From Sphingobacterium sp. lm-10 (GTDB lineage Bacteria > Bacteroidota > Bacteroidia > Sphingobacteriales > Sphingobacteriaceae): a stretch of 64,000 bases of DNA. The stretch's first letter is position 1; the number at the start of each line of letters is the position of its first letter. The position numbers and the translations under genes were made by a program. The notes beneath the pieces are model-generated. The model did not search any database. It saw only the letters and a list, made by a program, of their open reading frames with translations, and had not been told where the DNA came from. The stretch is taken from assembly GCF_023554555.1 (NCBI RefSeq), contig NZ_JAMJWC010000002.1, forward strand, positions 186,001 through 250,000, read 5' to 3'. This document shows positions 25,655-34,052 of this stretch, in pieces.

Positions 25655-27583
25655 ATGAGCATAGAGATTGGTTCTAAACTAAAGGATATTATATTTCCAT
25701 CCGATTTACGAAAATTAGAAGAGGCTGACTTACAGGAGGTTTGTTCTGATTTACGGCAATATATTATCGATATAGTTTCTGAAAATGGCGGACATTTTGC
25801 AGCGAGTTTAGGAGTTGTGGAATTAACAGTAGCCTTGCACTACGTCCTTAATACACCCTATGACCAAATTGTATTTGACGTTGGACACCAGGCTTACGGA
25901 CATAAAATACTGACAGGAAGAAGAGAAAATTTTCATACGAACCGCGTGATAGGTGGTCTTTCGGGATTTCCGAAAAGATCAGAGAGTGAATACGATGCTT
26001 TTGGAGTAGGACATTCTTCCACTTCTATATCCGCCGCATTGGGGATGGCAGTAGCTTCTGCTTATAAAGGAGAGCACGATCGTCAGCACGTAGCAGTCAT
26101 TGGTGATGGAGCTCTCACTGGTGGGATGGCTTTCGAAGCACTTAATCATGCCGGTATTGAGAAATCCAATATTTTGGTGATCTTAAATGATAATTGCATG
26201 TCTATCGACCCTAATGTGGGTGCACTGAAGGACTACCTTACCAACATTACCACATCTAAAAGCTACAATCGATTTAGAGACGATTTGGTAAGTGTGCTAG
26301 CCAAGATTTCTAAAAATGGTCCTAATGCGTATGGTTGGGCTAAGAAATTGCAACAAACGATTAAAGGAACGCTTTGGGAGAATGCTAATTTATTTGAATC
26401 TCTTAATTTTAGATACTTTGGACCAGTAGACGGGCATGATGTGAATCAGTTGGCCAAAACCATTGAAGATCTAAAACACATCCCTGGACCAAAACTATTA
26501 CATGCCATTACCGTAAAAGGTAAAGGATATGCTTTGGCAGAAAAAGATCAAACCAAATGGCATGCGCCAGGTTTGTTCGACAAAATAACAGGAGAAATTA
26601 AAAAAACTGTTTTCGAAAAGCCACAAGCTCCGAAATATCAAGATGTATTCGGACATACGCTAGTGGAGCTAGCAGAGTCAAACAAAGCCATTATGGGAAT
26701 CACTCCGGCGATGCCAAGTGGTTCATCCTTAAATATCATGATGAAGGCCATGCCAGATCGTGCATTTGATGTAGGCATTGCCGAGCAACATGCCGTCACG
26801 TTTAGTGCTGGTTTGGCTACACAGGGTTTAGTACCATTCTGTAATATATATTCTTCGTTTATGCAACGCGCCTACGATCAAGTCATACACGACGTAGCGT
26901 TACAGAAGCTCAATGTAGTATTTTGCTTGGATCGAGCAGGCTTGGTAGGAGCAGATGGTCCTACACACCACGGCGCCTACGATATTGCGTTTATGCGCAG
27001 TGTACCAAATATGATCGTGGCTGCTCCGATGAATGAAGAAGAGCTCCGCAACATGATGTTTACTGCACAATTGCCAGATAAAGGTCCATTTAGTATTCGA
27101 TATCCACGTGGTTCTGGAGTAATGCCTGATTGGCGCAAGCCATTCCGCGAATTGGCGATCGGAAAAGGACACAAGATCAGTGATGGAGAAGAAGTCGCTG
27201 TGCTAAGCTTTGGACATATAGGTAATGAGGTAGTTAAAGCATTTAAGCAGGTAAGCGAAGAAGGCATCCACCCGGCACATTACGATATGCGTTTCGCCAA
27301 ACCTTTAGACGAAGAGTTATTACATCAGATCTTCGCTAAGTTCAAAAAGATAATCACGGTGGAAGATGGTTGTGTAGTCGGGGGCTTCGGATCCGCTATC
27401 TTAGAATTTATGGCAGATCACAGTTATCAAGCACAAGTGGTACGATTGGGTATTCCAGATGAAATTGTGGAACATGGTGATCAAGAGGAACTTTGGCAAA
27501 TCTGCCGCTACGATGCGTCTGCTATTGCAGCCGTAATAAATAAACTTATGACCGGCCGCAAAACCCAAACTTTGGTCGGATAA
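25655..27583 (+). CDS. dxs: 1-deoxy-D-xylulose-5-phosphate synthase
   Basis: A 642-residue thiamine-diphosphate enzyme that joins pyruvate and glyceraldehyde-3-phosphate in the first step of the MEP isoprenoid pathway. Seen: GGHFAASLGVVELTVALHYV, FDVGHQAYGHKILTGR, the ThDP/Mg motif GDGALTGGMAFEALNHAG ... ILNDNCMSI, VDGHDVNQL, the transketolase pyrimidine domain with DVGIAEQHAVTFSAGLA, and DRAGLVGADGPTHHGAYDIAF followed by PMNEEELRNMM. The length agrees with other Bacteroidota Dxs. It appears to be a single-gene unit with its own promoter and a downstream hairpin. Confidence 0.97.
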   Translation: MSIEIGSKLKDIIFPSDLRKLEEADLQEVCSDLRQYIIDIVSENGGHFAASLGVVELTVALHYVLNTPYDQIVFDVGHQAYGHKILTGRRENFHTNRVIGGLSGFPKRSESEYDAFGVGHSSTSISAALGMAVASAYKGEHDRQHVAVIGDGALTGGMAFEALNHAGIEKSNILVILNDNCMSIDPNVGALKDYLTNITTSKSYNRFRDDLVSVLAKISKNGPNAYGWAKKLQQTIKGTLWENANLFESLNFRYFGPVDGHDVNQLAKTIEDLKHIPGPKLLHAITVKGKGYALAEKDQTKWHAPGLFDKITGEIKKTVFEKPQAPKYQDVFGHTLVELAESNKAIMGITPAMPSGSSLNIMMKAMPDRAFDVGIAEQHAVTFSAGLATQGLVPFCNIYSSFMQRAYDQVIHDVALQKLNVVFCLDRAGLVGADGPTHHGAYDIAFMRSVPNMIVAAPMNEEELRNMMFTAQLPDKGPFSIRYPRGSGVMPDWRKPFRELAIGKGHKISDGEEVAVLSFGHIGNEVVKAFKQVSEEGIHPAHYDMRFAKPLDEELLHQIFAKFKKIITVEDGCVVGGFGSAILEFMADHSYQAQVVRLGIPDEIVEHGDQEELWQICRYDASAIAAVINKLMTGRKTQTLVG

Positions 27584-27610
27584 TTGCTTGCTATTTCTTA
27601 AACATAAGTT

Positions 27611-27636
27611 CCCAGAAGTATTTTCTGCTTCTGGGG
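27611..27636 (+). terminator. Hairpin downstream of dxs
   Basis: CCCAGAAG (27611-27618) pairs with CTTCTGGG (27628-27635) around a 9-nt loop, shortly after the dxs stop. The T tract after it is weak. The rest of the 27584-27936 gap before dnaA is very AT-rich with no perfect DnaA box; I see only one TTTTCCACA-like 9-mer near 27664. Confidence 0.55.
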
Positions 27637-27936
27637 TTAAATACGTCTAATTATTACTAAAAGTTTTCCACAAGGGCTCATCTAGATACTCAGAATAACG
27701 GTGTTAAAGTCATATATTTTACCATTACAAAATCGGTGTTAATAAAAAAACATTGACATCAAAATTTGATACATAGACGCTTATTTTTTTGTGTAAATAT
27801 CTGATAATGAAGACATAATTCTTTTTTTATATTTTTAGTTTTTTAGCTCAGAAAAAATTGTCATCTTCGTTGTAAGGGAAAGTTTTTAACAGCTTTTCTG
27901 TCAATCATTGGTTTTCAAGTTATTAACAATTTACGA

Positions 27937-29364
27937 ATGGAAAAAACGTGTACAAGTGTGTGGAATAGCTGTCTTCAAGTCATAAAAGACAATATTCCTG
28001 CGCAAAGTTTCAAAACATGGTTTGAGCCTGTGAAGGCCATACGTCTTGAAGAAAACGTTTTGACTATTCAGGTGCCTAGTTTGTTTTTCTACGAATGGTT
28101 AGAAGAGCATTATGTAGGTATCCTTCGCAAAACAGTAAAGAAGTTTTTAGGAGAGCAGGGTAGACTGGAATATAACATTGTGGTAGAAAAATCTTCTACT
28201 AGCATTCCTTTTACAACAAATATACCCTCCAATGGAAATGGGGCCGAAGGGAAGAATCAATCGATCCCGGTACCCGTTGCGCTCAATAAAAATATCAAGA
28301 ATCCTTTTGTGATTCCAGGATTGAAAAAGCTGCAGGTAGATCCTCAGTTGAATCAAAATTACACCTTTGATAATTTTATCGAAGGTGAGTGTAATCGCTT
28401 GGCACGTTCAGCAGGTTTTGCGGTGGCCAACAAACCAGGAGGCACCTCCTTCAATCCTTTAATGGTGTACGGAGATGTTGGTTTGGGTAAAACACATTTA
28501 GTACAAGCCATCGGAAACGAGATTAAGAAAAACCTGCCCGATAAGCTGGTAATCTACGTGTCTTGTGAAAAATTTTGTCAACAATTTGTAGATTCCTTAA
28601 AGAATAATACGATCAATGACTTCGTAAACTTCTATCAGGCGATGGATGTGATCGTTATGGACGACGTACATAACTTTGCCGGGAAAGAAAAAACACAGGA
28701 TATTTTCTTCCATATTTTCAATCACCTACACCAGTCGGGCAAACAAATTATTCTAACGTCTGATAAACCGCCAAAAGATTTGTCGGGTTTAGAAGAGCGT
28801 TTGTTAAGCCGTTTCAAATGGGGTCTTTCCGCCGATATTCAGATTCCAGATTTGGAAACCAGAATGGCAATCCTAAAGAAAAAAATGTATTCTGACGGTA
28901 TTGAGTTGCCGGAAAATGTGGTAGAGTTTGTTGCCCATCAGATTGATAATAGTGTACGTGAGTTAGAAGGAGCCATGGTTTCTCTATTAGCACAATCTAC
29001 GCTCAACAAAAAGGAGATCGATCTGAATCTAGCGAAATCCATGCTGAAGAACTTTGTGAAAAATACCAGCAAAGAAATCTCGATGGATTATATCCAAAAA
29101 CTGGTATGTGAGTATTTTGAAGTGCCGGTAGAGATGGTCAAATCCAAAGTGAGAAAACGCGAGATTGTACAAGCGCGTCAGATCTCTATGTATCTGGCGA
29201 AGAACCACACCAAATCCTCTTTGAAGTCTATCGGTAACTTTTTTGGCGGTCGTGATCACTCCACGGTTATCTACGCTTGCCAAACCGTAGAAGATCTGAT
29301 CGAAACGGACAAGAAATTCAAAACCTACGTACAAGACATTCAAAAAAAGCTGAAAGCTTCGTAG
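27937..29364 (+). CDS. dnaA: Chromosomal replication initiator protein DnaA
   Basis: A 475-residue initiator with all four domains. Domain I (residues 1-85: CLQVIKDNIPAQSFKTWFEPV) binds partner proteins; domain II is a short Asn/Gly-rich linker; the AAA+ domain III has Walker A GDVGLGKTHLVQA (about 179-187), Walker B VIVMDDVHN, and the arginine-finger region GLEERLLSRFKWGL; domain IV has KRKEIVQARQISMYLAKN-like text and the DNA-binding signature GGRDHSTVIYA. It binds TTATCCACA boxes at oriC. Here dnaA is not next to dnaN (8.7 kb away), as is usual in Bacteroidota. A terminator follows it. Confidence 0.97.
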   Translation: MEKTCTSVWNSCLQVIKDNIPAQSFKTWFEPVKAIRLEENVLTIQVPSLFFYEWLEEHYVGILRKTVKKFLGEQGRLEYNIVVEKSSTSIPFTTNIPSNGNGAEGKNQSIPVPVALNKNIKNPFVIPGLKKLQVDPQLNQNYTFDNFIEGECNRLARSAGFAVANKPGGTSFNPLMVYGDVGLGKTHLVQAIGNEIKKNLPDKLVIYVSCEKFCQQFVDSLKNNTINDFVNFYQAMDVIVMDDVHNFAGKEKTQDIFFHIFNHLHQSGKQIILTSDKPPKDLSGLEERLLSRFKWGLSADIQIPDLETRMAILKKKMYSDGIELPENVVEFVAHQIDNSVRELEGAMVSLLAQSTLNKKEIDLNLAKSMLKNFVKNTSKEISMDYIQKLVCEYFEVPVEMVKSKVRKREIVQARQISMYLAKNHTKSSLKSIGNFFGGRDHSTVIYACQTVEDLIETDKKFKTYVQDIQKKLKAS

Positions 29365-29389
29365 TCAAAGATAGCGGTACAAGTATACG

Positions 29390-29419
29390 GGCGCCAAGTT
29401 GTTACTTTGGCGCCTTTTT
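29390..29419 (+). terminator. Intrinsic terminator after dnaA
   Basis: GGCGCCAA (29390-29397) pairs with TTGGCGCC (29407-29414) around a 9-nt loop and is followed by TTTTT: a GC-rich stem plus U-tract 25 bp after the dnaA stop. Confidence 0.88.
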
Positions 29420-29457
29420 ATTTTAGATCAATATTCTTATTTTGCGTCAAATTACAA

Positions 29458-29471
29458 TGCAAACGGTTGCA
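29458..29471. promoter_or_regulatory. LacI-family operator-like palindrome
   Basis: TGCAAACGGTTGCA fits the LacI/GalR-type half-site pattern TGCAAnCGnTTGCA, with the outer A and T extending the symmetry. It lies 26 bp before the GH3 ATG, where a bound repressor would block transcription. No LacI-type regulator gene is in the window. Confidence 0.5.
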
Positions 29472-29496
29472 TTATAATTTGCTAATACCTTTTATT

Positions 29497-31890
29497 ATGT
29501 TTAAAGAAACTCGAAACATCCTATTAATGGCAGGCTTGGGATTGTGCTTAAGTACGTCGAAAAGTATAGCGCAAGAAACATTTCGATATAAAGATGCACG
29601 CTTGAATACGAGTGAGCGTACAGCAGATCTTTTGAGCCACATGACGCTCGAAGAAAAGGTCGGACAATTGCTCTGTCCGCTTGGTTGGGAAATGTACACC
29701 AAGGAAGGCAGTACGGTTACGTATTCTGAAAAATATAAAAATCTGTTGGATAAGCAGCATGTAGGCATGTTTTGGGCAGTCTTTCGTGCAGATCCATGGA
29801 CGCAGAAAACATTAGAAAATGGACTTACTCCGACATTAGCAGCCGAAGCAGCTAACGCCATGCAACGCTATGCCGTAGAAGAAACGCGTTTAGGTATACC
29901 AATTTTCATCGCCGAAGAAGCACCACATGGTCATATGGCCATCGGTACCACCGTTTTTCCAACCGGTATTGGTATGGCTTCTACATGGAATCCGACTTTA
30001 CAAGAACAGGTTTCGGCGATATCAGCGAAGGAAGTTCGTTTGCAAGGCGGACATATTGGCTACGGCCCAGTATTGGATCTTTCGCGTGATCCTCGCTGGT
30101 CAAGAGTAGAAGAAACGTACGGTGAAGATCCGGTGTTGAGTGGAACCATGGGTGCTGCAGCGGCAAAAGGAGCTGGTGCAGGCGATTTAAAGAATCCGTA
30201 TTCGGTGATATCCACCATCAAGCATTTCATTGCTTATGGGATACCAGAAGGCGGCCATAATGGGAATAGTGCAATCATCGGGCAACGGGAATTGCACGAG
30301 AGCTTTCTTCCGCCGTTTTTTAAAACAGTAGAAGCAGGTGCTTTATCGGTAATGACCGCCTATAACTCCATTGATGGAATACCCTGTACTGCGGATGGCT
30401 ATTTGTTGACCGATGTATTGCGCAAGGACTGGGGTTTTGATGGTTTTGTGGTTTCCGACCTGGGAAGTATTGATGGCATTTATTCCAGTCATCGCGTAGC
30501 GTCTTCCCTACAAGAAGCAGGTACGATGGCGCTGGAAGCAGGTGTGGACGTGGATTTAGGTGCACGCCCGTTTGGGGAACTTATCGCAGCGATCGAATCA
30601 GGAAAAATAGATATCGCTAAAATTGATAGTGCAGCGGCTCGTGTGTTACGTTTGAAATTTGATATGGGGTTGTTTGAAAATCCCTATCGTGATCCGAGAG
30701 AGGCTGGACGTGAGGTAAGAAGCAAAAAGCACGTAGCCATATCGCATAAAGCAGCGCAAGAGTCAATCGTCTTGCTCGAAAATAAAAATAACGTATTACC
30801 ACTCTCGGCAAAGAAAGTGAAAAAGATTGCCGTAATAGGCCCGAATGCGAATACGCCTTACAACCAGCTGGGCGATTACACCGCACCACAAGAACGCGCG
30901 GTGATCCGGACGGTATTGGATGGGATAAAAGCCAAAGTGCCTTCTGCAGATGTAATCTTTGCCAAAGGCACCGCTATTCGAGACACTACGCAGTCTGATA
31001 TCGAGGCAGCGGTACAAGCAGCTTTGCAATCTGATGTGGCGGTAGTTGTAGTTGGTGGTTCTAGTGCACGTGATTTCGAAACCAAATACATCGAAACTGG
31101 CGCGGCAGTTGCCGATGCTACATCGCTCAGTGATATGGAAAGTGGTGAAGGTTTCGATCGGTCCACCCTAGATTTGTTAGGTGACCAAATCCAATTATTG
31201 GAAGCTATTAAAAAAACAGGTAAACCCATGATCGTGGTGTACATCCAGGGAAGACCGCTAAACATGAATTGGGCACATGAAAATGCAGATGCCTTGTTGA
31301 ATGCCTGGTATCCAGGTCAGGAAGGCGGCAATGCCATTGCTGATGTGATTTTTGGAGATTATAATCCAGCGGGCAGAATGCCGATATCCGTTCCACGCTC
31401 GGTGGGTCAACTTCCTGTATATTACAATAAAAAAGTGCCTAAAGGGCATGATTATGTAGAAACATTGGGCTCGCCTTTGTATACTTTTGGTTATGGGAAA
31501 AGCTTCACCGAATTTAGCTATAGCGGCTTGGAAGTGAACCATCGTGCAGATGGAGGCTTGGAAGTGACGCTTCAAGTGAAAAATACTGGAGCACGTGATG
31601 GGGATGAGGTGGTGCAGTTGTATATACGTGATGAATTTGCTTCTACAGTACAGCCTATCAAGCAGTTAAAGAAATTTGATCGGATTCATTTGGCTGCAGG
31701 AAAATCCAAGAAAGTCGTCTTCCAATTACATCCGGAAGACTTATCTGTCATTAATCCGAAGATGGAGCGCGTGATGGAAGCTGGAAGTTTTCATGTGATG
31801 GTGGGTGCCTCCGCAGATGATATTCGTCTGGACGAGCATGTCGAGATCAAAAATACGGTGCAGCTACCTATGTACGGAAAAGTGAAATAA
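29497..31890 (+). CDS. Glycoside hydrolase family 3, beta-glucosidase-like
   Basis: A 797-residue secreted enzyme. MFKETRNILLMAGLGLCLST...SIAQE gives a signal peptide. The GH3 N-terminal barrel shows MTLEEKVGQLLCPLGW, GIPIFIAEEAPHGH, WNPTLQEQVSAISAKEVR, YGPVLDLSRDPRWSRVEETYGEDP, TIKHFIAYGIPEGG (catalytic-pocket KHF), and GFDGFVVSDLGSIDG with the nucleophile Asp at about residue 321 (SDL instead of SDW). The C-terminal alpha/beta sandwich and fibronectin III-like domain follow (VTLQVKNTGARDGDEVVQLYI). Likely removes terminal beta-glucosyl or xylosyl residues in the periplasm. The ORF could be opened further upstream but only the ATG at 29497 gives a good signal peptide. An operator-like palindrome sits just before it. 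Confidence 0.92.
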   Translation: MFKETRNILLMAGLGLCLSTSKSIAQETFRYKDARLNTSERTADLLSHMTLEEKVGQLLCPLGWEMYTKEGSTVTYSEKYKNLLDKQHVGMFWAVFRADPWTQKTLENGLTPTLAAEAANAMQRYAVEETRLGIPIFIAEEAPHGHMAIGTTVFPTGIGMASTWNPTLQEQVSAISAKEVRLQGGHIGYGPVLDLSRDPRWSRVEETYGEDPVLSGTMGAAAAKGAGAGDLKNPYSVISTIKHFIAYGIPEGGHNGNSAIIGQRELHESFLPPFFKTVEAGALSVMTAYNSIDGIPCTADGYLLTDVLRKDWGFDGFVVSDLGSIDGIYSSHRVASSLQEAGTMALEAGVDVDLGARPFGELIAAIESGKIDIAKIDSAAARVLRLKFDMGLFENPYRDPREAGREVRSKKHVAISHKAAQESIVLLENKNNVLPLSAKKVKKIAVIGPNANTPYNQLGDYTAPQERAVIRTVLDGIKAKVPSADVIFAKGTAIRDTTQSDIEAAVQAALQSDVAVVVVGGSSARDFETKYIETGAAVADATSLSDMESGEGFDRSTLDLLGDQIQLLEAIKKTGKPMIVVYIQGRPLNMNWAHENADALLNAWYPGQEGGNAIADVIFGDYNPAGRMPISVPRSVGQLPVYYNKKVPKGHDYVETLGSPLYTFGYGKSFTEFSYSGLEVNHRADGGLEVTLQVKNTGARDGDEVVQLYIRDEFASTVQPIKQLKKFDRIHLAAGKSKKVVFQLHPEDLSVINPKMERVMEAGSFHVMVGASADDIRLDEHVEIKNTVQLPMYGKVK

Positions 31891-31911
31891 TACGATCGTC
31901 AAATAACATTT

Positions 31912-31945
31912 AAAAAGCTTGTAATCAACTGATTCCAAGCTTTTT
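31912..31945. terminator. Bidirectional terminator after the GH3 gene
   Basis: AAAAAGCTTG (31912-31921) pairs perfectly with CAAGCTTTTT (31936-31945). The A- and T-ends of the arms provide a U-tract in both directions; the gene on the other side is convergent. Confidence 0.8.
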
Positions 31946-32033
31946 GATTGATTGTGCCTCTCATGATGATGAGAAAGTTTTCGATCTTCCATGTTCTTTC
32001 TTAAATAGTTCCTTTTTTCAGAACCAGATCGTA

Positions 32034-32438
32034 TTAAGAACGAGTTCGGCCTTCGCGTTTTCCAACCTCACGTTTTCCACCTTCGGGTCTTCGATTAGGC
32101 CGGTTTTTTTGTAGTTCGGCAAACTTCTGCTTTTGACTCGCATCCAACAAAGCTGCGATTTTCACATCGGTTTGTGCATTCATCTCCTTTACTTTACCGC
32201 GAACATTGTCCTGCTTACGATCTGAATCTTTGAAAACCGATTGTAGACTTTTTGCCTGATCTAATACCAGTGTGTGAATAGATTCTTTTTGAGCTGTAGT
32301 CAAGTTCAACTCTTTATCTAAGTGCTCTACTCTGGCCTTGGCACGCGCTTCTGGATCTTTATTGAAGTTACCACGTTTCTGTGCTTGTGCTGCGTTTAAT
32401 CCTATGAACAACGCTAATGCAATCATTACTTTTTTCAT
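32034..32438 (-). CDS. Small secreted basic protein (DUF4890/Spy-like)
   Basis: A 134-residue exported protein with signal peptide MKKVMIALALFIGLNAAQAQ. The mature part is helical and charged: ARAKARVEHLDKELNLTTAQKESIHTLVLDQ, then KIAALLDASQKQKFAELQKNR. The 'L.LT..Q...i..l' repeat resembles the LTxxQ motif of the Spy/CpxP family of periplasmic chaperones. The C-terminal tail is rich in Arg, Lys and Gly. I take it for the small Bacteroidota family annotated as DUF4890; a stress-related periplasmic role is an inference from Spy. It stands alone, downstream of lpxK on the same strand. Confidence 0.65.
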   Translation of the reverse strand: MKKVMIALALFIGLNAAQAQKRGNFNKDPEARAKARVEHLDKELNLTTAQKESIHTLVLDQAKSLQSVFKDSDRKQDNVRGKVKEMNAQTDVKIAALLDASQKQKFAELQKNRPNRRPEGGKREVGKREGRTRS

Positions 32439-32516
32439 AACATTTCTCCTTTTTCTTTTAACAAAAGTGGAGAATGTATTTCGGACAAAATAAAAACAAA
32501 CAGTTTTTAACTTCTC

Positions 32517-33578
32517 TTAAGGTTCATTTACACTATAACGGGCTAATGTGTTAATTACATCTTGGCGGATGTGGTCTTCTTCATCGAAAACAAAGGTAAT
32601 CGGTATATAATAACAGGGTATACTCGCCAGAGAATGGATAGACAATCGTTGTACATCTTTCTCCGTTGTAATAAGTATCGTATCTCCTTGAGACGCCAAT
32701 TGCGTGTAGCTAACTTGAATCTGTTCGTAATCTGTCGGTGTAAATACATGATGATCCGGCAAAGCAATATTTCGTACTGATTGAGCTTGTTGGCGTACGT
32801 AGTCTATGAGCGGAGTCGGATTAGCAATTCCGGTGACCAATAGTACATGCTTGTCCCTCAGTTCCACCAATGATGAATTAGTCGTCATATCATTTGGCCG
32901 CGAAAGGGCTTTAGGGGCTCCGTATGCAATAGAAGCAAAGTAAATAGGCGCATCACTATGTTTCCTTAATCTCTTTATGATAGCGGCGCGCTGATGTACA
33001 GATAGATCTTTTGGGATTTTAGTGATTACGATAATATGTGCTCTTTTTGCCTGCGGCAATATATCCCGAAAATTTCCGGTAGGCAGCGGGATAATCGGGC
33101 CAAGTAAAGAAGCATATTCGAACAGCAAAATATTGCAGCTAGCAGCCACACGGCGATGCTGATAGGCATCGTCCAGCAGGATAAGATTATGTTCGCTAAG
33201 CAAGGTTTCTATGCCCGTACGACGGTCTTCACACACCGCCACAGTGAGTTGAGGAAACTTCCGTTTAAATTGTAAAGGTTCATCGCCTGTTGCGATCGCA
33301 CTATCATCTATTTGTACATAACGAAACCCTTTTGTTTTACGGCCGTATCCACGGCTCAACGTCGCTATTTTGTAATCGCTGTTGAACCATCGGATTAGGC
33401 ATTCAGTCATTGGAGTTTTGCCGCTACCACCCACAGCAAGGTTACCTATTACGATACTCCGGACTGGATAAGATTTGCTGTGCCATATGCCCCGATCATA
33501 CAAGAAATTGCGTAGCCAGACGACGCAGCCGTATAAGAGCGAAATAGGCAACAGAAGCCAGCGCAACAGGCCAATCAT
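32517..33578 (-). CDS. lpxK: Tetraacyldisaccharide 4'-kinase
   Basis: A 353-residue inner-membrane-associated kinase that phosphorylates the 4' position of the lipid A disaccharide. The N-terminal hydrophobic segment (LLRWLLLPISLLYGCVVWLRNFLYD) is typical, followed by SYPVRSIVIGNLAVGGSGKTPMTECL with the Walker A loop, SRGYGRKTKG, GDEPLQFKRKF, LLDDAYQHRRV (catalytic Asp-Asp) and VTKIPKDL. Its start overlaps the gldH stop by 4 bp (ATGA). It confirms an outer membrane with lipid A. The operon appears to read holB-ricT-gldH-lpxK. Confidence 0.95.
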   Translation of the reverse strand: MIGLLRWLLLPISLLYGCVVWLRNFLYDRGIWHSKSYPVRSIVIGNLAVGGSGKTPMTECLIRWFNSDYKIATLSRGYGRKTKGFRYVQIDDSAIATGDEPLQFKRKFPQLTVAVCEDRRTGIETLLSEHNLILLDDAYQHRRVAASCNILLFEYASLLGPIIPLPTGNFRDILPQAKRAHIIVITKIPKDLSVHQRAAIIKRLRKHSDAPIYFASIAYGAPKALSRPNDMTTNSSLVELRDKHVLLVTGIANPTPLIDYVRQQAQSVRNIALPDHHVFTPTDYEQIQVSYTQLASQGDTILITTEKDVQRLSIHSLASIPCYYIPITFVFDEEDHIRQDVINTLARYSVNEP

Positions 33579-34051
33579 GGCTTCTGAGCAATTTTTAACC
33601 CCACATCTGTGATGCCTCTCAGTTGGTGATCTTCCATATGATGCTTTACGGAAAATTGGTACATACCGGTATCTGGGAAGTGATATCTTTCTAAAACGGT
33701 GTGATTAATAAGATACAGGTTTCCGGCAGATTGGCCAATCCATCGGCCATCGGACTTGGCCAAAGAAAGCTCTACCGTACCTGTAGTATCATCTTTCAAA
33801 GCAGGCCGCTGTTCTAAAGAAAATACTAGGTTATTATAGGGGTAAAAATTATTATGCCGAATAGTAACCGATACTTCATACGGCTGAGAAGCATCCACGA
33901 TGTGTACATCGAATTGGGCTACAGAGTCCCGATTCCAGCGACAATCGTTGATCCTTGTATTTTTCTCGTACGCAATATGCGGATCACAGGATGCCAGCAA
34001 CAATAGTCCTAAAAAAAAGCCAAGATATATCATACTATGCACTCTCAGCAT
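33575..34051 (-). CDS. gldH: Gliding motility lipoprotein GldH
   Basis: A 158-residue lipoprotein with signal sequence MIYLGFFLGLLLLASC (lipobox LASC, Cys22 when starting from MLRVHS). The mature domain has YEKNTRINDCRWNRDSVAQFDVHI, then VSVTIRHNNFYPYNNLVFSLE and MYQFSVKHHMEDHQLRGITDVGLKI, all diagnostic of GldH. The ATG at 34051 follows the ricT stop by one base; an ATG at 34033 is also possible. The long upstream frame to 34270 only re-reads ricT. GldH is needed for gliding and type IX secretion in Flavobacterium, but it is retained in non-gliding Sphingobacteriaceae, so its presence alone does not prove motility. Confidence 0.88.
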   Translation of the reverse strand: MLRVHSMIYLGFFLGLLLLASCDPHIAYEKNTRINDCRWNRDSVAQFDVHIVDASQPYEVSVTIRHNNFYPYNNLVFSLEQRPALKDDTTGTVELSLAKSDGRWIGQSAGNLYLINHTVLERYHFPDTGMYQFSVKHHMEDHQLRGITDVGLKIAQKP

Positions 34052-34052
34052 A

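Noticed and set aside
27584..27936. Gap upstream of dnaA as the replication origin
   Set aside because: It is AT-rich but lacks perfect DnaA boxes, unlike the nadB-nadA gap; it may simply hold the dnaA promoter.
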